Positions 1 through 9,798 of a DNA stretch of 35,116 bases are shown here, one piece after another (position 1 is the stretch's first letter; every line of letters begins with the position of its first letter). Origin of the DNA: Beijerinckiaceae bacterium (GTDB lineage Bacteria > Pseudomonadota > Alphaproteobacteria > Rhizobiales > Beijerinckiaceae); the NCBI GenBank assembly GCA_947478455.1, contig CANJWR010000028.1:1-35116 (forward strand). Reading direction: 5' to 3'. A program made the position numbers and the translations under genes. Below the pieces are notes generated by a model that was not told the DNA's origin, ran no database searches, and saw only the letters and a program-made list of their open reading frames with translations.

Positions 1-1
1 C

Positions 2-100
2 ACGCCGCAGGCGAAAGTTCCAGCGACGCCCTTCGTGCTCAATCTCGAACTGGAGATTGCAGGCGCGCGATGGATCGGGGCGCGCCTGATCAATCTGTGA
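2..100 (+). CDS. C-terminal end of an unrecognised protein (5' truncated by window edge)
   Basis: An open frame enters from the left edge and ends at the TGA at 98-100, giving 32 residues that finish in ...WIGARLINL. Its codons are GC-rich at third positions, like the neighbouring genes, and it stops 15 bases before the stop of the convergent amidohydrolase. That spacing is what a real gene end would look like. The fragment is too short to assign a family, and no domain is claimed. Confidence 0.5.
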   Translation, partial: TPQAKVPATPFVLNLELEIAGARWIGARLINL

Positions 101-115
101 CGCTCAGTTGGCGAA

Positions 116-1186
116 TTATTTCGCCGCAGCCAGTTCGGGTGTCCTGGCGGGCGTGGTGTCCCGTAAATTGAAGATGCGGCGGGCATTGTCGTAAAAAAGC
201 TTCTGGCGGTCGGCGTCGGACAGGCCGAGTTCGTCAATCATCGCCAGACAGGTGGCGGGATCCCAGCAAGGATAGTCGGTGCCGTACATCACGCGGTCGA
301 TGCCGTAATATTCGATAGCGAATTTCATGCCGGCTGAATGCGGGCTCACCGTATCGGTGTACATGCGGTGCAAATATTCGCTGGCGGGCCGCGGCAGTTT
401 CGCAGCCTTTGTGTTCTTGTCCATGCGGCCCGACTGATAGGGCAGCGCGCCGCCCGTGTGGGACATGATGAGCTTCAGGTCGGGATGGCGCTCCAGCGTG
501 CCAGAAAGAACAAGACGCATTGCGGCGACGCTCACCTCGACCACGCGGCCGAGCGAGAGAAAGAGTGCGCCATTGTACCCGTCGAGAATCTCGTTGAAGA
601 TCGCATCGGTAGGGTGCATGAAGATCGGCAGTTTCAGCTCGGCGCAGCGCGCATAAAAAGGCTGCATGCGCTCCTGATCGATGCGGGCGTCGGCGCCGAT
701 TGAGCCAGGCAGATTGACGCCGACCAGTCCGAGACGGCCGACGGCGTCTTCAAGCACGTCCATCGCGATCTGCGTATCCTGAAACGGAATGGCCGCGCTG
801 CCCCAGAAGCGGCCCGGATATCGACGCTGCGCCCAGGCCATTTCTTCGTTCCACTGAATGGCGAGTTCGCGTCCCTCTTCTTTCGGCAACGCCGAAAAAT
901 AGACCGAGAAAGGGCCGATCGATCCGATGGCGTCGATGCGATGGCCGAGTCTGTCCATATGCGCGAACTGGTCGTCGAGGTCGAACCAGTCGGGCCACGA
1001 GTTCAGCGTATAATCCGCGCCTTCCTGTAATACGCAGGTGTAGCAGCCCTTTTCGTTGGGACGCGCCAGCGGCACATCCTGCCGTTTGCACAAGGTCTCG
1101 AAGACAGACCGGGGCCACCAGTGAAAATGTGAGTCGATGATATGCAAGGGTGCGACCTCCGGGACGGGCGCAAGAGCGCCTGTCAT
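116..1186 (-). CDS. Amidohydrolase family protein (amidohydrolase-2, ACMSD-like TIM barrel)
   Basis: A metal-dependent hydrolase or decarboxylase of the Amidohydro_2 group, 356 residues. The metal-site pattern is complete: DSHFHWW (His20, His22), FMHPTD (His191), MSHTGG (His243) and YGTDYP (Asp304). The family includes ACMSD and gamma-resorcylate decarboxylase, so decarboxylation of an aromatic or keto acid is possible, but the substrate cannot be read from the sequence. The start is uncertain. The ATG at 1186 has little Shine-Dalgarno sequence, whereas a TTG at 1147 is preceded by GGAGG (1156-1160) at 8-base spacing and would give 343 residues beginning just before the HxH motif. It lies downstream of a TctC-type binding protein on the same strand, 104 bases away. 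The two may act on the same compound (inference). Confidence 0.88.
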   Translation of the reverse strand: MTGALAPVPEVAPLHIIDSHFHWWPRSVFETLCKRQDVPLARPNEKGCYTCVLQEGADYTLNSWPDWFDLDDQFAHMDRLGHRIDAIGSIGPFSVYFSALPKEEGRELAIQWNEEMAWAQRRYPGRFWGSAAIPFQDTQIAMDVLEDAVGRLGLVGVNLPGSIGADARIDQERMQPFYARCAELKLPIFMHPTDAIFNEILDGYNGALFLSLGRVVEVSVAAMRLVLSGTLERHPDLKLIMSHTGGALPYQSGRMDKNTKAAKLPRPASEYLHRMYTDTVSPHSAGMKFAIEYYGIDRVMYGTDYPCWDPATCLAMIDELGLSDADRQKLFYDNARRIFNLRDTTPARTPELAAAK

Positions 1187-1208
1187 TTCCCAAAATCATA
1201 CCAGAAGA

Positions 1209-1262
1209 CCGGAAGGATTTCACCTTTCAAAGGTCGGAACTTCCGGGCTGCCGGTTCGGCAG
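1209..1262. other. Nested and tandem inverted repeats between two minus-strand genes
   Basis: CCGGAAG (1209-1215) pairs with CTTCCGG (1240-1246) and encloses ACCTTT-c-AAAGGT (1222-1234). A separate hairpin CTGCCG-gtt-CGGCAG follows at 1248-1262. All lie in the 104-base gap between the binding-protein gene and the amidohydrolase gene. There is no clear T-run, so this could be an mRNA processing or stabilising structure, a weak terminator, or chance. Confidence 0.4.
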
Positions 1263-1290
1263 GTCGCGCACAATTGTTAAGCAGGGCCGC

Positions 1291-2322
1291 CTATTTGGCT
1301 TCGATCAGCGTCTTCGCGCGCGCCAGTATCGGCGCGGGCGTATTGATCATCGACTCGGCGAGCTTTTGCGTCGTTTCGCCGTCGGACGGGCTGATGTCCA
1401 TCTTGGCCTTTTCGGCTTCGGCGATAAACTGCGGGTCTTTCATCACATCCATGAAAGCCTTGCGCAGCGCTGCCAACCTGTCGGCTGGCACGTCCGGCGT
1501 GGTCACGAGCGCACGGGCGATGCCCATATCGGCGGAGATGAAGCGTAGCACGGCGCGATCCTCGTCGTTCTTCGCAAGTTCCATCAACAGAGGCACATCT
1601 GGCAGATCCGGGTGACGCTGGAGTGCGACCTGCACGAGGATGTGGATCTTCTTTTCGGCGAGCCAGTGCGGATGTCCGCTCTTCCACGACGACCACGAAT
1701 TCGAGCCGCGTCCGCCGACTTCGCCCTTCTCCATGGCAAGATTCACATCGTTGCCGCCCGGATAACCGGCGACAATCTTGAACTTTGTGCCGACGAGCGC
1801 ATTCATCACCGAAGGATAAATGTACGAGGTGGTGGCGGTGCCGGGCGAACCGATGATGAGTTCCCGCTGCGTGGCGTCCTGGACGGTCCTGATGCCGGTT
1901 GTGTGCCATGAGTTGAGCACGTTGGGGCTCTCGGTCGTATTTCCGATCCAGCCGAACTTGCGCACGTCGAAGTCGATCTGTGCTCCGCCCATGGCCTGAT
2001 AAGACGGCATGGACTGGAAAATCATGTGCAGCGATGTGCCGTCTTTCGGAGCAACTTTCATCATGTGATTGGCGGCCTGAATGCCGACGCCGCCGGGCAT
2101 GTTGCGCGCCACGATGGTTGGATTGCCGGGAATGAAGCGCGGCAGATGGCGCGCCAGCATGCGTCCGCGAATGTCGTAATCGCCGCCGGGGGATGTCGGG
2201 ATGATGAGATCGAGCGTCTTGCCCTTGTAGAACTCCTCGACCGTCTGGGCGCGCGCCGATCCTGCAAACTGGGCAGCCGCGAAAGTCAACGCGAGTGCGC
2301 CCGCGAAAATGCGGATATTCAT
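1291..2322 (-). CDS. Tripartite tricarboxylate transporter substrate-binding protein (TctC/Bug family)
   Basis: A periplasmic solute-binding protein of 343 residues. A Sec signal peptide spans about residues 1-25 with a SARA-Q cleavage site. The mature part has the family's features: VEEFYKGKTLDLIIP near the N-terminus, then RNMPGGVGIQAANHM and the PGGNDVNLAMEKGEV stretch. The start is firm, because GGGAGGG lies 6 bases before the ATG. Family members bind carboxylates or other small organic anions and feed TctA/TctB membrane partners. None is encoded nearby, which is common for these expanded 'orphan' proteins. The gene is divergent from the DUF2339 gene and upstream of an amidohydrolase on the same strand. 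Confidence 0.92.
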   Translation of the reverse strand: MNIRIFAGALALTFAAAQFAGSARAQTVEEFYKGKTLDLIIPTSPGGDYDIRGRMLARHLPRFIPGNPTIVARNMPGGVGIQAANHMMKVAPKDGTSLHMIFQSMPSYQAMGGAQIDFDVRKFGWIGNTTESPNVLNSWHTTGIRTVQDATQRELIIGSPGTATTSYIYPSVMNALVGTKFKIVAGYPGGNDVNLAMEKGEVGGRGSNSWSSWKSGHPHWLAEKKIHILVQVALQRHPDLPDVPLLMELAKNDEDRAVLRFISADMGIARALVTTPDVPADRLAALRKAFMDVMKDPQFIAEAEKAKMDISPSDGETTQKLAESMINTPAPILARAKTLIEAK

Positions 2323-2458
2323 GTCATTCCCTCCCAGGCCAGTTCAGCCCTTCAGGGGAATATAGTGCGGGCAGGGGCCTGCGGCTATGACGATTGACGC
2401 CTCTGCCCGACTTGTTCCACGCTGCCGAATCCGTCAGGCTAAGGCAGGGGATTCTCCG

Positions 2459-5260
2459 ATGGATGACGGCTTCTTGATCATACTTGGACTGGCGGCTTTT
2501 GCGGCGCTTCTGCTTGGGCCGATCGGCTTCTTCCTCACCATCGGGGCGCGCACCCGATTGATCGATGTCGAAAAGCGTCTGCTGCGTGCGGAAGCACGGT
2601 TAAAGGAAGTCGAGGCGCAAGGCGTGGAGGCGGTGCCTGCGAAAACATCAGAAACGTCGCTGCCGGGGGCTGCGCCGGTGCTTCAGCGGGAGATCCTATC
2701 GCCGGAACCTGTGATCGAAGCTGTCGAGGAGCATGCGCAGCCCGCCGAAGCCGCGCCGACAGATGCGCCGATCGCGGCGAACGACAGTGCGCCGGTTCAA
2801 GGCGAGGCGGCCTGGAGCAAGGCGGGTTCGGGGCCGAAGCCGGAATCAAGCCGCAGTCTGGAAGAGGCGCTCGGTACCCGCTGGAGCGTCTGGGTAGGCG
2901 GCGTTGCGCTGGCGTTCGGGGCGCTGCTGCTGGTGCGCTATTCCATCGAAGAAGGTCTGTTCGGACCGGGCGCGCGCGTGCTGATGGGGATAGCGCTTGC
3001 GGTCGGACTTGTCGGAGCGGGCGAGTTCATGCGCCGTCGCGAGCGGAATGCTCCTTCCGGCGCACTTTCGATTCCAGCCATCCTGACCGCTGCCGGCACC
3101 GTCGCGGCCTTTGGGGCCATTTATGCCGCGCATGGGCTTTACGGTTTCATCGGCCCTGCGCCGGCGTTTTTGTTGCTGGGCGCTGCAGGCGTCGCCTGCA
3201 TGCTGGCTGCCGCCCTGCATGGACCCGCGTTGGCCGGGCTCGGGCTTGTGGGTTCTCTACTCACGCCGCTGATCGTGCAATCGTCCGAACCCAATCCGTG
3301 GCCGGTGGGTCTTTATGTCGCCGTTGTGGCGGCTGCGGCCTACGGACTTGCGCGTGTACGCAACTGGCTCTGGCTGGCGCGGGCGGCGGCGGCGGGCGGA
3401 TTTTTCTGGGGACTCGCGTTCATGTCCCAGATTGCTTTGTTCGAAAATGCGTTCTCCCCAGCCGCGGTGGTTCATGTGCTCGTGCAGGGCGGGTTTGCCT
3501 GTTACGTTTTTGCCTGGTCGATCTATCGCCGCACGGCGGATGCGGCGACGCTCCACGACCGTTTGGCCGTCGGAGCCCCGGGAGCGTTCGGCGTGCTGAT
3601 GGGGCTTTGCCTGCTGGGCGGGGCTGTGTCTTCCCAGTTCGGCTTCATGTGGATGTTCGGCGCGACAGCCATGATGGTCCTGCTGGGCGCGACGGCGGTT
3701 TTCGTTACGCCCGCAGCCGCTCTGTCAGGCGTTGCGCTGCTGCTGGGGATATTGGCCATGCGGGCATGGCCGGGCGCAGACTCCGACATCGGACCTTTCT
3801 GGCTTGAGGCCGGCATGCGGGCGTGGAGGGAACCGGCGAGCCCGACGCTATTCGCTCTGTTCGGCATCGTATGGGGCGTCGGGCTCGGCGCGTTCAACGG
3901 CTGGCGGCTGTTCTTCGGGCCACGCCTGCCGATGCAGACAGCTGCAATCTATGCAGGCGCAGCAGCATTGACGCCGCTTCTGATGCTGATCGTCGCCTGG
4001 ATGCGCTTTGCGCAGGGCACCTCGAATTTTCTGTTCGCTTCGCTTGCGGCGGCGCTGGCTGTCGCCTTCACGGTTGCGGCGCATCTGTTCCGGGAGAGAC
4101 TGGCGGGCGAGCGGATGCCGGCGCTCGATCTGGGCCTCGGGGCCTTCGCGAGCGCGGCGATTGCGGCTCTGGCGCTGGGTTGCGTAATGGCGCTCGACGG
4201 CGGCACGTTGACGGTTGCGCTCGCGATTGCGGCGCTCGGCGCTGCCTGGGTTTCGATCCGTCTCGATATTGCGGCACTGCGCTGGTGCGTTGCGGGGCTG
4301 GGCGTCGCGGTGGCTGCGCGCCTTGCATGGGAGCCGCGCATCGTGGGCGCAAGCCTTGGCGATACGCCCGTCTTCAACTGGCTGCTGTTCGGATACGGCG
4401 TACCAGCGCTGGCGTTCGGTTACGCGGCGCGATTGATGCGGCGCGCGAACGGGATCGAGGATATTCCGGTCAAGGTCGGGCAGGCGCTGGCGATCCTCTT
4501 CTCGGCCTTTCTGGTGTTTTTCGAAATTCGCCATTTCATCAATGCTGGCGATCCCTATGCGCCGACATCACGGCTGATCGAGCAGGGGCTGTTCGCAGTC
4601 TCGGCCTTTGGCTTTGCGATTGTGATGACGCGGCTCGACGGTTCTCGGACCAATCCGGTGTTTCGCTTTGCGTCGTTGGCCTTCGGCATCGTGTCGTTTG
4701 TTTTGACGATCCTCGGGCTGGGCGTCTTCGCCAATCCGCTTTTCACCGGAGACCATATCGAGGGCGGGGCCGTCTTCAATTCGCTTATGATCGCCTATCT
4801 GCTGCCGGGCGTGCTGGCGCTGGCCTTGTCGCGCGTGGCGGTTAACGTGCGACCGAAATGGTATCTGCAGGGCGCGCGCGTCGCGACGATTGCGCTGATT
4901 TTCGCCTGGCTGACGCTGGAAACGCGGTTCCTGTTCCGTGGTCCCAATCTGCGGCTTTTCGGATTTTTCCTTGATGTGCGGCCTATGTCGGAGGCTGAAA
5001 TCTGGGCCTATTCCGCAGTCTGGCTCGGCTTCGGGTTGCTGCTGCTGGCCTATGGGCTGTGGCGCGGCTCTAAGGAGGCACGGCTGGCTTCGGCTATTTT
5101 CGTCGTTCTCAGCGTGCTGAAAGTCTTCCTGTTCGATCTGGCGGGGCTTGAGGGCATTGTGCGGGCGCTGTCTTTCATCGGGCTTGGCCTCGTGCTGATC
5201 GGCATTGGTCTGGTCTACCAGAAATTCGTCTTCGGCCGGCGCGGTCCGTCTGTGCTATAA
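2459..5260 (+). CDS. DUF2339 domain-containing polytopic membrane protein
   Basis: A very large inner-membrane protein of 933 residues. A single N-terminal membrane segment (about residues 5-25) is followed by a charged, coiled-coil-like stretch ([15 protein letters not shown]) and a Pro/Ala/Glu-rich linker to about residue 130. Then comes [30 protein letters not shown], the usual opening of the DUF2339 core, and more than twenty hydrophobic segments to the C-terminus. The ATG at 2459 is preferred over one at 2387 because AGGGG precedes it and the membrane segment begins at once. The biochemical role of this family is unknown. xseB follows closely (34 bases), so the two may be co-transcribed. 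Confidence 0.9.
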   Translation: MDDGFLIILGLAAFAALLLGPIGFFLTIGARTRLIDVEKRLLRAEARLKEVEAQGVEAVPAKTSETSLPGAAPVLQREILSPEPVIEAVEEHAQPAEAAPTDAPIAANDSAPVQGEAAWSKAGSGPKPESSRSLEEALGTRWSVWVGGVALAFGALLLVRYSIEEGLFGPGARVLMGIALAVGLVGAGEFMRRRERNAPSGALSIPAILTAAGTVAAFGAIYAAHGLYGFIGPAPAFLLLGAAGVACMLAAALHGPALAGLGLVGSLLTPLIVQSSEPNPWPVGLYVAVVAAAAYGLARVRNWLWLARAAAAGGFFWGLAFMSQIALFENAFSPAAVVHVLVQGGFACYVFAWSIYRRTADAATLHDRLAVGAPGAFGVLMGLCLLGGAVSSQFGFMWMFGATAMMVLLGATAVFVTPAAALSGVALLLGILAMRAWPGADSDIGPFWLEAGMRAWREPASPTLFALFGIVWGVGLGAFNGWRLFFGPRLPMQTAAIYAGAAALTPLLMLIVAWMRFAQGTSNFLFASLAAALAVAFTVAAHLFRERLAGERMPALDLGLGAFASAAIAALALGCVMALDGGTLTVALAIAALGAAWVSIRLDIAALRWCVAGLGVAVAARLAWEPRIVGASLGDTPVFNWLLFGYGVPALAFGYAARLMRRANGIEDIPVKVGQALAILFSAFLVFFEIRHFINAGDPYAPTSRLIEQGLFAVSAFGFAIVMTRLDGSRTNPVFRFASLAFGIVSFVLTILGLGVFANPLFTGDHIEGGAVFNSLMIAYLLPGVLALALSRVAVNVRPKWYLQGARVATIALIFAWLTLETRFLFRGPNLRLFGFFLDVRPMSEAEIWAYSAVWLGFGLLLLAYGLWRGSKEARLASAIFVVLSVLKVFLFDLAGLEGIVRALSFIGLGLVLIGIGLVYQKFVFGRRGPSVL

Positions 5261-5294
5261 AGTTCGAAATTGCGAATCCCGGAAAGGTTATGCG

Positions 5295-5543
5295 TTGAGC
5301 GAGATCCCCGCCGAAATTGCAAAGCTGCCGTTCGAGCAGGCGATGAGCGAACTAGAAAAGATCGTCTCCGAACTCGAAAAGGGTTCGGTCGAGCTTGAGA
5401 AGTCCATCGACATGTATGCGCGTGGCGAACAACTCAAGGCGCATTGCGAAAAGCTTCTGAAAAGCGCCGAGGCCCGTATCGAAAAAATCACGCTCGGCGC
5501 CGACGGCAAGCCCAAGGGTACTGAGCCGCTCGACGTCGATTGA
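5295..5543 (+). CDS. xseB: Exodeoxyribonuclease VII small subunit
   Basis: The small subunit of exonuclease VII, which binds XseA and helps degrade single-stranded DNA to oligonucleotides. The 82-residue product has the family signature [20 protein letters not shown], followed by the helical stretch with [23 protein letters not shown], and matches the usual length of about 80 residues. The start is a TTG at 5295, with GGAAAGG 7-8 bases upstream. An in-frame extension to 5205 overlaps the DUF2339 gene and is not conserved-looking. xseA is not in the window. Confidence 0.93.
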   Translation: MSEIPAEIAKLPFEQAMSELEKIVSELEKGSVELEKSIDMYARGEQLKAHCEKLLKSAEARIEKITLGADGKPKGTEPLDVD

Positions 5544-5632
5544 GCTTGCGTGCGTGCAAACAGCCCATGCGGTTGTAGATTTGCGCCGAACAGCACCCTA
5601 GTTGAAGGCCTCATCGACGTTTGAGGCGCTTC

Positions 5633-6541
5633 ATGTCCAATGTTACCGACGATCCGCAGCCCGGCCATTCCTGGTCCTGCGATGCTATCGAACAGGTCAT
5701 TGTGCCGCGTGCGCGCGACCTCGGAGGCTTTTCCGTGCGCCGCGCCCTGCCGGCCGCCACACGGCAGATGGTTGGGCCTTTCATCTTTCTCGATCACATG
5801 GGGCCGGCGGAGTTTCGGCTCGGCGAGGGCATCGACGTTCGCCCGCATCCTCATATCGGGCTGGCGACCGTGACCTATCTGTTCGACGGCGAGATTGTGC
5901 ATCGCGATTCGTTGGGCGTTGTGCAGCCGATCAGGCCCGGCGAAGTGAATCTGATGACGGCCGGGCGTGGCATCGTGCATTCGGAACGCACCGCGCCGGA
6001 ACTGCGGGCGAAGGGCGCGCGTCTGGCGGGTCTTCAGACATGGCTGGCGCTGCCGCAGGACAAGGAAGAAATTGCTCCCGCCTTCTCGCATCATGCGCGC
6101 GCGGAACTGCCTTCGATTGACGGCGAGGGCAAGCGCGTGCGGGTTATCATGGGTTCGCTCTACGGACAGCGTTCCTCCACGCCCGTCTTCAGCGAAACGA
6201 TTTATGCCGAAGCCTTGTTGAGCGCTGGCGCGGTCTTGCCGTTCGATCCGGAGCAGGAAGAACGCGCCGTCTATTTGGTTTCGGGCGAGATCGACATTGC
6301 TGGAGACAGGTTCGGCGAGGGTCGTCTGCTGGTGTTTCGTCCGGGCGACAGCATTTCCATCCAGGCGCTTTCGGATGCGCGCCTGATGCTGGTCGGCGGG
6401 GCCACAATGGACGGTCCGCGCCACATCTGGTGGAATTTCGTGTCGTCGCGGCGGGATCGCATCGACGCCGCGAAAGCCGACTGGAAGGCCGGCAAATTCG
6501 AGGTGGTGCCGGGCGATCGCGAGTTCATCCCGTTGCCGTGA
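5633..6541 (+). CDS. Pirin family protein
   Basis: A bicupin of the pirin family, 302 residues. The N-terminal cupin carries the metal-binding pattern RPHPHIG (His72, His74) and GRGIVHSE (His116, Glu118), matching the two-His/His/Glu iron site of pirins. The C-terminal cupin spans about residues 175-290. Some bacterial pirins show quercetinase activity and others affect protein partners; the role here is not predictable. The ATG at 5633 has GAGG six bases upstream and is preferred over the in-frame TTG at 5621. It converges with the quinone oxidoreductase gene. Confidence 0.92.
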   Translation: MSNVTDDPQPGHSWSCDAIEQVIVPRARDLGGFSVRRALPAATRQMVGPFIFLDHMGPAEFRLGEGIDVRPHPHIGLATVTYLFDGEIVHRDSLGVVQPIRPGEVNLMTAGRGIVHSERTAPELRAKGARLAGLQTWLALPQDKEEIAPAFSHHARAELPSIDGEGKRVRVIMGSLYGQRSSTPVFSETIYAEALLSAGAVLPFDPEQEERAVYLVSGEIDIAGDRFGEGRLLVFRPGDSISIQALSDARLMLVGGATMDGPRHIWWNFVSSRRDRIDAAKADWKAGKFEVVPGDREFIPLP

Positions 6542-6560
6542 TGCGAGGCCTGGTGGTCTC

Positions 6561-7559
6561 TTACGGAACCAGCACTGCCGAGCCAACAAAAGCCCGGCCT
6601 TCGAGATCGCGATGCGCGTCCGCCACATCCTGCAGCCGGTAGGTCTTGTGGACCTCCACCTTCAGCACGCCACGGGTGACGAGATCGAACAGTTCGGCGA
6701 AATTCTCCCGCATGGCTTTCGGGTCGGCGATATAGGAGGAAAACGCCGGACGCGACACGCTGAGCGAGCCCTTCTTGGCGAGGAGCAGTAGATCGAGTGG
6801 CGGCACATGGCCGGACGCATTGCCGTAATTGATCAGCATGCCGAAGGGCCGCACGCAATCGAGCGATTTCATGAATGTGTCCTGTCCGACTCCGTCGAAC
6901 ACGCAGGCCATGCCACCCGGCGCAATGCGTTTGACCTCTGTGACGAAATCGACCTCGCGATACAGGATCGGATGATCGCAGCCGTGGGCGCGGGCGAAGT
7001 CGGCCTTTTCCTGCGAGCCGACTGTGCCGATCACAACTGCGCCCAGATGTTTCAGCCATTGCGAGAGAAGGACGCCGACGCCGCTGGCTGCTGCGTGGAT
7101 CAGGATCGGGTCGCCCGCCTTTGGGCGCCAGATGCGGTTGATCATGCAGGCGGCCGTCAGACCTTTCAGCATCACGGCTGCGGCCTGCTGGTCGCTGACG
7201 CCGTCCGGCAGTCGGACGAGGCAGGAGGCCGGGACATTGCGTTCCTCGCCATAGGAGCCGGTGTTCTCGTAAAAGGGGCCTCCGACGCCCACATAGCCGA
7301 CGCGGTCGCCGGGCTTCCAGTCCGTGATGCCTGCGCCGACGCTCGCCACCACGCCCGCCGCCTCGTTGCCGAGGATCACCGGAAAGACAAGCGGCTTTGC
7401 GATGTAAAATCCGCCGCGCCGCACATTGATGTCGGAAAAATTCAACGAAATCGCCGTATGGCGCACCCGCACTTCGTCCGGCGCAGGCGGCGGCAGTTCC
7501 ATGTCTTCCCAGCGCAGAACCTCGGGACCGCCGTTTTGATGGATTCGCGCCGCTTTCAT
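6561..7559 (-). CDS. Zinc-independent NADPH:quinone oxidoreductase / medium-chain dehydrogenase
   Basis: A 332-residue enzyme of the zinc-free MDR superfamily (quinone reductase/zeta-crystallin type). It begins MKAARIHQNGGPEVLRWED, has the GroES-like fold with SDINVRRGGFY and GNEAAGVV, and a Rossmann segment IHAAASGVGVLLSQWLKHLG followed by GTVGSQEKADFA. No catalytic or structural zinc cysteines are seen. It probably reduces quinones or enones with NADPH. The ATG at 7559 is chosen because GGAGG lies 4-8 bases upstream; a longer in-frame form to 7592 lacks such a site. It is divergent from hyuA across about 154 bases. Confidence 0.92.
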   Translation of the reverse strand: MKAARIHQNGGPEVLRWEDMELPPPAPDEVRVRHTAISLNFSDINVRRGGFYIAKPLVFPVILGNEAAGVVASVGAGITDWKPGDRVGYVGVGGPFYENTGSYGEERNVPASCLVRLPDGVSDQQAAAVMLKGLTAACMINRIWRPKAGDPILIHAAASGVGVLLSQWLKHLGAVVIGTVGSQEKADFARAHGCDHPILYREVDFVTEVKRIAPGGMACVFDGVGQDTFMKSLDCVRPFGMLINYGNASGHVPPLDLLLLAKKGSLSVSRPAFSSYIADPKAMRENFAELFDLVTRGVLKVEVHKTYRLQDVADAHRDLEGRAFVGSAVLVP

Positions 7560-7713
7560 GTCGCCTCCGTAAGGGTCATTCAGATGGACCACTCCCTGCT
7601 TCCCTAGGCAAACATCGGCCTGCGATCAATGGCGCATGTGGACGCCCTTGCGTTCACCGGACCCGATAGGGCAAGAGAAGCCTGCCTGCGGGCCAACTTC
7701 GGGGAAGACGCAC

Positions 7714-9798
7714 ATGCTAGGTTGCCGGCTCGCGGTCGACATCGGCGGGACATTTACCGACGTCGTGCTTGAGACGAAATCCGGTTTCACTTCCGGCAAG
7801 GTGCTGACAACCGGCCATGCACCCGAAGAGGGCGTCATCCGGGGCATTGCGCAGGTGCTGGCGAAGGCAGGCGTTGCGCCCGGCGATGTCGAGATCATCA
7901 TTCACGGCACAACGCTTGCTACAAACGCGATCATTGAGCGGCGCGGCGCGCGCACGGCGCTCGTCGCCACGCAGGGCTTTCGCGACACGCTTGAATTCGC
8001 CTTCGGGCATCGGTTCGATCAATACGATCTGGAAATGACGCGCCCGCCACCGCTTGTGCCGCGCCCGCTGCGGTTCGAGGCGCCAGAGCGTATGGCGGCC
8101 GACGGCGGCGTGCTGCTGAAGCTGGATGAGCCGGCTGTCGCCGCATTGGCCAAAAAACTGCGCGCCGAAAAGATCGAGTCGCTCGCCATTGCGTTCATGC
8201 ACTCCTATCGCAATCCGGCGCACGAATTGCGCACGGCGGAGATCATCTCGCAGGAATTGCCTGATCTGCGCATCAGCCTGTCGCATCAGGTGTGTCCGGA
8301 AATCCGCGAATACGAGCGCACATCCACCACAGTCGGCAACGCCTATGTGCAGCCGCTGATGGCGAGCTATCTGGGCCGTCTGGTTGATCGTCTGAAACAG
8401 ATGGGTGCGACATGCCCTCTGCTGATGATCATGTCGAGCGGTTCGCTCACCTCCGTCGAGACCGCACAGCGCTTTCCGATCCGGCTTGTGGAATCCGGCC
8501 CGGCTGGCGGCGCCATTCTTGGCCAGCATATTGCGCGGGAACTTGGCGCAGCCCAGAGCATCGCGCTCGACATGGGCGGCACAACGGCAAAGATTATTCT
8601 GCTCAACGATTACGAGCCGCGCCACAGCCGCACGATGGAAGTGGCCCGCATGTATCGCTTCCTGCCGGGCAGCGGTCTGCCGCTGCGCATTCCGGTGATC
8701 GACATGATCGAGATCGGCGCGGGTGGTGGCTCCATTGCACATGTGGATGATCTTTCGCGCATCAAGGTCGGCCCCGAGAGCGCTGGTTCCTCGCCTGGCC
8801 CCGCCTGTTACGGGCTGGGCGGCGACCGACCGACCGTGACGGATTCCGACTTCGTGCTCGGCAAGCTGGATGGAAGTTCGTTTGCGGGCGGCTCCATGAC
8901 GCTGGATGAGGCAAAGGCGCGCGCAGCCATCGACGAACATGTGGCGAAGCCGCTTGCCATCGACACGGCTTCCGCTGCCGCCGGAACCATCGAGATCGTC
9001 GACGAGAACATGGCCAACGCCACGCGCGTTCACGCCACCGACAATGGCGACGAAATTGAATCTCGGGTGCTGATCGCCACAGGCGGCGCTGCGCCTTTAC
9101 ATGCTGCGCGCATCGCCCAGAAGCTCGATATCGCGACGGTCGTGATCCCGACAGGCGCGGGCGTTGGCTCTGCACATGGATTTTTGCGCGCGCCTGTAGC
9201 CTACGAGGCTGTGGCGTCGCATATCGTGGCGCTCGACAGGTTCGATGCTGAACTGGTGAACAGCATCTTCGCGAAGCTGCGCGCGGAAGCTGAAAAGATT
9301 GTTTCGCTCGCCAGTAATTACGAGCCAGCAATCGAGCGTCGCTTCGCCGACATGCGTTATCGCGGCCAAGGCCACGAACTCAGCGTCGAGCTGCCGGTGC
9401 GCGACTATGCGGCGCATGACGGCGAAGATCTGGCGGAACTGTTTCACACGCAATATCGCCGCAACTACAACCGGACGATTCCCAATCTGCGCGTCGAGGC
9501 GCTGACCTGGATGCTGGTTCTGTCGCGCAAGCCCTCAGGGCAGGCGGCGGCTGTCGTTCGGACGGCGCAGTCCACAGGCCCTGCGCCGGTCGCGTATCGC
9601 CGAAAGGTGTTCGACGCAGCGGTCGGCAGTTTTGTCGATGCGAATGTCATCTTTCGTGCACAGGCGCTGCCGGGCTCGACCTTCAACGGTCCGGCGCTGG
9701 TGATGGAAGATCAGACAACCACTTTCGTGCCGTCGGCGTTCGACGGGTCCGTCAGTCCGCAAGGCCATCTGGTGCTGCAGCGCAGGGGCGAGGCATGA
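7714..9798 (+). CDS. hyuA: Hydantoinase/oxoprolinase family protein, subunit A
   Basis: The ATP-binding subunit of the hydantoinase A/oxoprolinase/acetone carboxylase family, 694 residues. The actin-fold phosphate motif DIGGTFTD is at residues 9-16. HGTTLATNAIIERRGAR, EYERTSTTVGNAYVQP, VESGPAGG and MGGTTAK follow, with the glycine-rich EIGAGGGSIA near residue 340 and a C-terminal domain. Such proteins couple ATP hydrolysis to opening of a cyclic amide (hydantoin, 5-oxoproline) or to ketone carboxylation; the substrate is not defined here. The ATG at 7714 has GGGGAAG upstream and opens just before the phosphate motif. The 3' end overlaps hyuB by four bases (ATGA). Confidence 0.94.
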   Translation: MLGCRLAVDIGGTFTDVVLETKSGFTSGKVLTTGHAPEEGVIRGIAQVLAKAGVAPGDVEIIIHGTTLATNAIIERRGARTALVATQGFRDTLEFAFGHRFDQYDLEMTRPPPLVPRPLRFEAPERMAADGGVLLKLDEPAVAALAKKLRAEKIESLAIAFMHSYRNPAHELRTAEIISQELPDLRISLSHQVCPEIREYERTSTTVGNAYVQPLMASYLGRLVDRLKQMGATCPLLMIMSSGSLTSVETAQRFPIRLVESGPAGGAILGQHIARELGAAQSIALDMGGTTAKIILLNDYEPRHSRTMEVARMYRFLPGSGLPLRIPVIDMIEIGAGGGSIAHVDDLSRIKVGPESAGSSPGPACYGLGGDRPTVTDSDFVLGKLDGSSFAGGSMTLDEAKARAAIDEHVAKPLAIDTASAAAGTIEIVDENMANATRVHATDNGDEIESRVLIATGGAAPLHAARIAQKLDIATVVIPTGAGVGSAHGFLRAPVAYEAVASHIVALDRFDAELVNSIFAKLRAEAEKIVSLASNYEPAIERRFADMRYRGQGHELSVELPVRDYAAHDGEDLAELFHTQYRRNYNRTIPNLRVEALTWMLVLSRKPSGQAAAVVRTAQSTGPAPVAYRRKVFDAAVGSFVDANVIFRAQALPGSTFNGPALVMEDQTTTFVPSAFDGSVSPQGHLVLQRRGEA

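Noticed and set aside
3823..4845. A 340-residue plus-strand open frame inside the DUF2339 gene
   Set aside because: It lies wholly inside the DUF2339 gene, in another frame, and is Arg/Cys-rich without membrane segments. The DUF2339 frame is continuous.
5288..6628. A 446-residue minus-strand open frame across xseB and the pirin gene
   Set aside because: The product is His/Arg-rich with no family features, and the opposite strand encodes two recognisable proteins.
7717..9033. A 438-residue minus-strand open frame opposite hyuA
   Set aside because: It is an antisense shadow of a GC-rich gene; hyuA motifs are intact on the plus strand.
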